Shown one piece after another: positions 12,401 through 21,400 of a DNA stretch of 64,000 bases. The notes under the pieces were generated by a model. That model was given only the letters and a program-made list of their open reading frames with translations, was not told where the DNA came from and made no database searches. Positions within the stretch are counted from its first letter, which is position 1. Every line of letters starts with the position of its first letter. The translations under genes and the position numbers were made by a program. The DNA is from Albula goreensis (lineage: Eukaryota > Chordata > Actinopteri > Albuliformes > Albulidae): the NCBI GenBank assembly GCA_022829145.1, contig CM040762.1, positions 25,538,436 to 25,602,435 of the forward strand, in the 5' to 3' direction.

Positions 12401-15400
12401 GACTACCGTGATGACCCATGTCCAGTGCTGAACAGTTTGTGCGGCTGGCTGTCGTGCTCTTTGTGGGTAAGAGGTACAGAGAGGAATGTGGAATTCACTG
12501 GAATATCCCCCTTTAGTGGCCAGCAATGAATCTCAAAACAGCTGTGAGCTCCACTGTGTATCTGGGCTCCACTGAGCTGTGAACTACAGAATATGCAGGT
12601 TTTCACAGTTCCTCAGCACTTAATTGGTTTGCTGAGTAACTGTATAACTTAATTTGGTAGATGATTATAGAGTTTACTCGCCTGATCTTTTCGCCAGATT
12701 TCAGATCTGGGTCTGAAATTATTGTCAGTTTTAAAGGGAACAAGAACAAAACCAGGAGACACTGGATTAGGTTTTCTTACCACTGTTCCATTGAGTTTGT
12801 GGCCAATATTACCATGTCCCTGCTAATGGCATATCACTGAAGCTAAGCAGGTGTGGGTATGGTTTATACCTGGATGGGAGACCCCTGGGGATGCTGTCCA
12901 TTAGATGACATGTTAATCTTAGGTCCTGACTCACAGTTGTTGTTAAAGATCAAATGACACTTTTTGAAAGGGTAGTACCGTTGATTCCTGTGTGCTGGTC
13001 AAATTCCCGTTTAAAATGTGTCATCTACATCCAGTCATCTAAACATTTAGCCTCTTATTCATAGTGACCTACACAATTTAAATGGTGCTCAACAGCTGGA
13101 AGTTTCACTTAAGCCATTGGGTTAAATAGGCTACTTCACTCAAGGGTATAACCCCACTGCCCTACTTGGGAGCTGAATCTTCCTCACCATTATACTACAC
13201 GGATGTCCCTCTCAAAACAATAAGAAAGGTCAAAGACATACCTAGCACTGTCTGTAACGCCCAGGCAGTGTGTGCTTTTACTACATGCCCTACCATGCTG
13301 TTCCATGGCTCTCTGTGCTGTGCAAGGCCAGCCTGAATTTAAACATTGAATATAAAGACTTTTTTTTTTTTTTATTAAACCCCGCCACCACACCCCCCCA
13401 CTTTTGGGGGTCAACTGCATTAATTCAATTACAGTATATTTGTGAATAGACCTCTCAGGTTGCCAGCCAAGCACAGCTGAATCCCCCCACCTTTACACAC
13501 ATCATGACAGACCCCTACACCCATATACACACGCACAAAAGTGAAAGGGCAAAACGTAAAGAAAGGAAAAAAAAACATAATAGTAATCGTAAAAAAAGTA
13601 ATTAAAAAAACAAATAGATAGACACAAGAAATTCATATAATGTGTAAAAAAAAAAACATTTAAAGACAAAACATAAACATAAAGACTTTAAAGTGGATTA
13701 TAGCGGGTAACGTTTCCCATCAGGCCAAACTCAGCGCAGCGCCCGTTTCTCCCACAGGTTCGGACATCCGTTCGTGCTGTACCAGGAGCGCACCGTGACC
13801 TGGGACGTGCTTCAGAAAGAGATCCTGGAGAAGATGCGCCACCTGCTGCGGCCGGGGGTGTTTGTCCAGGTAGGGAGGAGCAGCAGGGGGCGAAGGGGCG
13901 AGGAACGCTCCACACACTGCACTGCACCGCTTTCATGGGATGCAGTGTCCCACAAACTGCCCTGACATTAACGTGAGACGCTTTATTATGGTTTAAGTGA
14001 AAGTGGTGTAAGTGGTTGAATCTATATTAGGGGGGATGACACTAGGTGAAGATGGGCAATTTGCATTCTGCCCTAATTTTTATGTTCATTTGACATTAAT
14101 TATATTTGTATGTATACTCCATTCACTCCAAATACCTCATTTATAAAGACAACTTTTTTATCCTGAGTAAATTTTAAGAACATTGCATGTATCCCATTGT
14201 CAGTAAAGCCTACTCTTACCTTCTTCTGTTGACCTTTGATTTGTTAAATTCATTATTTCTGTATTATTATTATGAATATGATGATTAAATAATATAAATA
14301 CTTATTATTATTATTAGTATTATTATTATTGTTGTTGTTATTGTTTTTTATTGTTATCATTGTTACCATTGTTGTTGTAAATGTTTATAAATGTATTTAT
14401 ATTCATAAATAGTAATAGTAATAATAATACAGGATACAGTTTGACATGATAGCAATAGAGTCTGATACTTTGGTACAGTGCTGTTCAGTTGTATGTTCAG
14501 GTCTGAATAAAGCTAAAGTACGGAGGCTGTGGATGACCCTAAACATTCTAAATCTGTGCTTTTCCGTCCAGGTGGGGCCCTTCAGCCTCCGCGTGGTGGG
14601 AGTGGTCGGAATCACGTACCTCTTACCTCAAGAAGAACAGCCTCTGTGTCACCCCACTGTGGAGAGGTGAGAAACTGTCCAATTGAACTATACGTACCGT
14701 GTGCATGTTCCCATGCTATCTTCATTTCATTTCCATCTTTCCGAATGGACTAAAATGAAGGCTTTTTCTGTCTCTTGCAAATATTGAACCAAGGCTAATT
14801 TTTGAAAAAAAAAAAAAAAAAAAAAAAAAGTCACTTATAAGCTGATTGCATAAGCACTGTACAATCTGACAGCCTAAAGGTCTTGTTGAATGGGATAATG
14901 AGAGGCTATTTTAAATAGATGCCCACACATGACTTTATGGAAGAATGGGTTTTTGTAATTGAGGTCGTAAAAGGCCAGTGGTTCATTTTGCTGATGCTGA
15001 ATGTCAAGAAGGCAATTAGCAGCGCACGTGTGGATGGAAGGCGCAGTACGAAGGAGGGGTGAGTGACATTAGCGAGCAGGGAGGCAGTGTGAGGATTTGG
15101 TCTCCACGGGGTGATTGTCACAGATAGCGGCGTTATGTTTGTGTGCATGTGTTTGTGTGTGTTTGTGTGTGTCTGTGTGAGAATGTATTTGTATGTGTGG
15201 TGGGTGTGTGTTTGCATGGGAGTGTGCTTGTGAAAGTACCGATATGTGTGTTTTGGTTAAACTGTGCTAAAATATAAAATTAAGGCTTGATTTTTTAAGA
15301 ATTATTGAGAGAAAAGGGAAAGCTGTGGGGTGACAAATTACTTTGTTGTCTGTCTGTATGTGGAATGATGCCTTTTCCCCTCTTTTGGAAGTTCTTCTGT

Positions 15401-18400
15401 CCTAATTTGAAATTTAAATCAGAGCATCCACAAGATTAAAACTTTTGTCTTGTTGGAAAGTGAAGCTAATCCTCTTTGTTGTGTGTGCGTGCGTGCGTGT
15501 GCTCGTGCGTGTATGTGTGCATGCCTGTGTGTGCATCCGAGTGTGTGTTTATGAGTGTAATCGATACATGAGAGCAGTTAACATCCTGCTTATCCAATTA
15601 CATGAGTGGTACTGTCACAGGTAGTAATTTAATGTCTATGTGTGCATTCACTTGTATGTGTGTGTTTGCATGTCTGCATTTCTGTGTGTTTTTGCATGTG
15701 CGGGCGTGGGTGTGGGTGCACACTTGTATATTGGCGAGAAAGACCTAAACAACTGGGATAAATGAATACATCGTCCAAAGCCTGATATCTGAGCGTCACA
15801 TTGTCACATTCATATGAGAGATATTGTTACAGGCATGGATTATGTTTGTGTGTGTACGCTTGTGTGTGTGAGTTTGTGTTTTTGCGCGCATGTGTGTGCG
15901 TTTGTGTGTATGAGTGAGCTTGTTTTTTTTTATATGTGCATGTGCGTTTTCATGCGTGAATTTGTTTTTTTTTTCCTGGTGCGTTGCATTCTTTTGCGTG
16001 CGTGTATGTGCGCACATGTGTGTATGCATGTGCCGTGTAGCTGATCGATCCCGCATCCTGAGGTGGGATTGGAAAAGGCAGGGTCTCCCGCTTTAATCTT
16101 ATCTCCCCTCTGCAGAGCGTACAAGTCCTGCGGGCAGGGGGGGCCCCCCCATGTGAAGATCGTGGTGGAGTGGGATAAGGAGACCAAGGATTAGTAAGTG
16201 GCTCAATGTCAAACATCCACCGATACACTTCCTCACGCTGATGAGCTACACAGCCTGGGCTGCACCGAGGCCAAGGGTCATGAATATGTATCCATACCCC
16301 CCGAATACATCTCCAAGAGCACAAGCTGTACGTGTTGTGATGCTTGCCTGATTAAAAAGAGGAAAGGCAGCGTAGAAATCAAGCTTTCCAGCATGTGTCT
16401 GTCAGAATCCCTTTGGGCATTGGCACTTTTCAATGGAAAAATCTAGAACAGTGTTGAAATGGATCTTTTGAGGTAGTGAAATCATTTATAAAACAGAAAG
16501 AAGGAGCAAATGAAATAATTATCATTATGGTGTGTGGATTGCTTAAAGCATGTGTGTTTAACATGGAACCATAAATGGCAAAAAGCATAATTATTCAAAT
16601 TTGTAAAATTATCAAGTTAAATATAACAGTCTTGTCAATGAGATTTTCATGTAAAGAAAAACGGATAAGTGATTGTTTTTGAATTAATGTCAGCATAATT
16701 CAGTTATCAATATAATAGGGAGTGAAAAGCATAAATCAAAAGGTCACTCTGTTGAAAGAAAAAACATGATGTGATGCTATGGTGCTCCCCTATGATTGGC
16801 TAACTGGGCCCATGTACCACATTTATTGTCCTGTGATTGGCTAGCGGTGCCTGTGTGCTGTATTTCTTACTCTGTAGTTGGCTGACTGTGCGTGTGTGCT
16901 GAGTTTGTTGCCAAGTGATTGGCTGTCTGTGCCCAGGTGCAGAGTATATTGCCCTGTGATTGGCTGACTGTGCCCCTGTACTGAGTTACTTGCCCTATGA
17001 TTGGCCGTTTGTTTCCATGTACTAAGTTTTTGCCATGTGATTGGCTGTCTGTGTCTGTGTTCTTGATTTGTTGCCCTGTGATTGATTACTGTGCCCATGT
17101 GCTGAGTTTGTTGCCATGTAATTGGCTGACTGTGCCCATGTACTGAGTTGTTGCCCTATGATTAGCTGATTTTGCCTGTTTGCTTTGCAGTTTGTTCGGA
17201 CACACAGAGGAGGAGTACATTCCTGATGCTGAGAGTGTGCGTCTGCACAGAGAGCAGCATCATCACCCCCAGGCCTGTACCTTGGCTCAGTGCTTTCAGC
17301 TCTATACCAAAGAAGAGCAGGTACAGCTGCATACCCAACCTACCCACTACACTATACACACTCTCTGCACATTTTTTATTAAGATTTACTTAAAGTAAGC
17401 CCTGACATTTAGATTAACAGAGATTATTATCTGGGGAAAGTTTTAGGTCTTGTATGGAAAACCCACAGTGTTACTTGGATAAATTTGACCCGCAGTGACC
17501 TCTAGTGGCAACCTTTTGTGACTCATCCACTTTTAGGGCCAGGTATTGGTCATGTGATCACTTACACTTGCCCTGAAAAAAAAAGTTTTTAAGAACAAAT
17601 TAGAGTGATTTGGGCATACAAAAACACAATAAAATATGTAACTACAAAAAGCAAAAATGTAAATATGTAAATATGTATGCATGGATAAGCCATTTTATTT
17701 AAATAATACCAACTGCCATGAAGAACTGTGCACAGTGAACTGGACAGGCACCCCATTCCATACACATCACACCAGGCTAAGGCTTTAGCTTTTGCCTCCG
17801 CTGAGGCTAAGTATGGTTGTTATACGCACACCCTGATTAATTGAGGTGCTGAGCGGAGGGAACCGAGATACCAAGAAAATAGTAAAGCTCACAGCACTCA
17901 TTATTCATTGTGTGAAACAGACAGTGTTTCGATTCATTGGGGCCTTTGTCAGGTCTAATTTCAAATGTTTCGCATATACCCAGAAAGGTTCGCAATTGAA
18001 TCACCTAACCGTTGGGTAGTATGGGTCATACATTGGCGGTGAGACATAGTTAGTGAGAAGAGTCATTGGTCATCTATCTCCGCTGAGGTTAACACTGATG
18101 CTTGTCATAAGCAAGCCAGCGACAGCACACAGATAAACTGAGTGTGGTGAACCGCGGATTGTGACATATCGTCGCCAGATCTGCTCTGTGGCGCTTTGTT
18201 TTTGGAAGCGACCATCGGTTTGTGTTCGATATTGACGGGCTCTGGGGTCGTCGCTGTGCACTGTGCTCCAGCTCGCCCCGGACGACGCCTGGCGCTGTCC
18301 CCACTGCAAGCAGCTGCAGCAGGGTCGGATCAAGCTGAGTCTGTGGACCCTTCCGGACATCCTCATCCTGCACCTCAAAGGTTCCGACAGGTACGGCCCG

Positions 18401-21400
18401 CGGCCCGCCGGCCACATACACGGCCCAGAGCAGCGGAGCCAGCCACACCCTCGTTCTCCGCTGTTCAGTGTAAATCAGGGGGTCAGCGTCATCACAAGTG
18501 TTTGCTTAATGCCCCACATTCGCTGAAGTCACCCAAATATTAATGTGCTTTGTCAGTTAGTGGTTTTATTTAAGGTCAGGCATCATAAAGGATTTCAAAT
18601 TAACTGACTCTGTAATGCTGACACTGAAGGAAATTGCCTCGCTTCATTTTTCATTTATCAATTTTTAAATCTATTGAGCAAGATTTGATAAATGGAGAGC
18701 TCTGTTTTATTTTCAGTAATGTCATGGGGAAGAAATGTGGATAGGAATTGCAAGAGATTATACAGCCAATCAGATGCAGGGATTGTTTTAGGGCCTGTTT
18801 TAGGTGTAAGAGCCTACTCTAATTTGAGATTTGGGGCATTGTTCTATGCAAGTGTTTGTTTTTGTTTTCATTGTCTTGCTCGTCTCTGTTTGCCAATTTC
18901 TGCATCTCTATCTAGCTCACAAATGTATGTAAAATAGGGAGTAAAAGTAACACAAACTAAAATGTGTTGGTCAAACTGAAGGTCAAAGCACAGTTGTATT
19001 GAAATCCTGCTGTTGACTAGTAGCAGCGACTGAAATCGTAGGAGAGAAAGCAGAAAAAAATGTTGAATGAAGGACGCTGTTCTCTGATGTTTCATTGTGG
19101 GTTGTGAGGCACAAGCTTTTTATATGGCTGTGCTCCCAGTGTACAAGCATTGTGAAAAAGTGCACCTCTTACCAGTGCAGAATGTTCAATAAATTACAGA
19201 CACTTCCTTCCTGACTGTCATCTAAGATATGTAAAAGATAAATGAAGAAGTGAAATATGTGGTTTGCGTAAGTATTCAGACCATATACAATAATGATATT
19301 ATCTTCACTGCACGAGAACAGTAGCAGGATAAAACAGTTTTTTTAATTTAGCTTCAAACGTATTTTTGGCGAAAACTATAATGTTGTCTTAGGATTTTGT
19401 GTATCGGTGATTAGCATTAAAACATCTCATAGAAAAAAATTCTGTGTATCTTTCATAATCTAGTAAAAGATGAAAATTGGTGAAGAGCCTGACAACTTTT
19501 TCAAAACACAGCAGCTGGTTATTTGGCTCTGTCTACCTTTCCCCTTGTAGGAGATGGATAGGAGGGTGATGTTGTCCCTGGTCTTGATTGTCTGGGTGGG
19601 AGAGGGTTGAGTTTCAAGGCTGTTTGTCCAGCCTGCTCTACTCTGCCCCCTACAGGAGATGGACAGGAGGGTGAAGATGCAGAACATGGTGCGGTTTCCC
19701 CTAATGGGGCTGGACATGGCGCCCCACATGGTGAAGAGAAGCCAGAGCAGCTGGAGTCTGCCCTCACACTGGTCACCATGGAGACGACCCTATGGTCTTG
19801 GGCGCGACCCCCATGACTACCTGTATGACCTCTACGCCGTGTGCAACCACCACGGCACCATGCATGGTGGACACTATACAGGTGATCTCACAGCAACGCA
19901 GAAAACCCAGAACATGGCCACCAGGGGGCGCCCTGTGGTCCAGTGGTCTTATCCACCTGCCTTGGATCACCATGTCTATACTATGAATGAATGGGTTTGG
20001 ATCAAAGTCATGATGTGTTGTTATAGCTGTCCATTGACTCTCCCTGCACAGTAATATCAGAAGAAAAACTAATAAAAATGTAAAAAGAGTCACTCTCCTG
20101 TAAAATAAATAAATAAATAAATAAATAAATTATGTGGGAGGTGGGACAGAAGACAGCTGTACAATATATCTTACTTAGCACCTATTGAGGGGGTGCCATG
20201 AATTAAATTTGTGATTTTTTTTTCTTTCTTTTTTGCTTTTATTGTGGAAACCTTTTCATTTCCTTGTGCAGCCTATTGCAAGAACTCGGTTGATGGGCAG
20301 TGGTATTGCTTTGATGACAGCGAAGTTCAACCCATAGCCGATGAGGAAGTTTGCAAGCCGACAGCGTACATCCTGTTTTATCAAAGGAGGACCACCATTC
20401 CCTCCTGGTCAGCTAACAGTTCAGTTGCAGGTGAGTGCTTTCAAGAGTACTGTCACATTTTGCCCACCTTGATGAGGAGGGAAATGATTGGTGCACCCTT
20501 GAAGAGCAGAGTGCTGATTGGTTCATTCTGTTTCTCCTCCCCCAGGCTCCACCAGCTCCTCCCTGTGTGAGCACTGGGTGAACCGGCTCCCTGGCAGCAG
20601 GCAGCCCAGTGTGGCCTCCGGCGCCTCCTCCCGCCGCACCTCCCTGGCCTCCCTCGCCGAGTCTGTGGAGTTCACCGGAGACCTCAGCGGAGATGATGGT
20701 GAGAGGTTTACCTTCAGATTCTCCATCCCTCTGTGATCTGTGATTATTAAATTGATCGTATTGTTATATGATAATATGCATTTACAGATTTGCAATTGCT
20801 TTTATAAATCTATATATTTCTAATATAAATATTATAAATATTTAGATATAAATATATAAATATACAGACCACATAATATAGATATGTAGATTTAAATGTT
20901 TGGAAGGTGAGATTATGGTCTGGATTTTATTACTGATTGTCCTTTTTATTATGACACTTTTGCTGGTAAACATAAAAACAAAAGACCAAGGTCTGTGTTT
21001 TTTTTACTTTAATGTTGTGGACTTTTAGCTTTTTATCTTTTATCTTTTTATCTGACAAATTTGGTCTATTTTCTACATAGGTGTATGGTTTAAGTTAAGT
21101 AAACTAGTGCAAAAAAGTGTAAAGCAATCTATTAATTCTGAAACATTTATGTTAAAGACCAATTGCAGGTAGTTGGATTGAATCTCAGCTATACTTTTGT
21201 TTCATCTGTTCTTTATCCTCTTTCACCTGACTACTATGCCGTGTTAGGATCTACCTCAAGTCTGAGTAAGGCAACAGTGCATGTTCAACACTCGTTCCAA
21301 CTGGTCTGGAACAGATGCTTTAGTTTAAACCTTTCTGTCGTTTTTGTTAAGGAGGATTCTCAACTCGGCCCTTTGTGAGAAGCGTTCAGCGTCAGAGTTT

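Larger units (their letters stand above)
11458..13757 (+). other. usp31 intron 7
   Basis: A 2.3-kb intron. Nothing recognisable lies in 11,458-12,794. A 5S-derived SINE occupies about 12,795-13,040 and a second SINE remnant about 13,045-13,200. A T-run, C-rich and A-rich low-complexity stretch follows (13,360-13,690). Confidence 0.75.

Noticed and set aside
12835-12900. Possible 5S rRNA gene
   Set aside because: Only the internal promoter-like part matches, with many differences. The following sequence is a SINE3-type body, so it is a retroposed element.
15796-16056. His/Thr-rich and Cys/Val-rich open frames in intron 9
   Set aside because: Impure GT-repeat artefacts.
18089-18448. Overlapping open frames around exon 12 on both strands
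   Set aside because: Shadows of the GC-rich exon 12 region. The sense reading with splice sites and CPHC/LPDILILHLK motifs explains the sequence.
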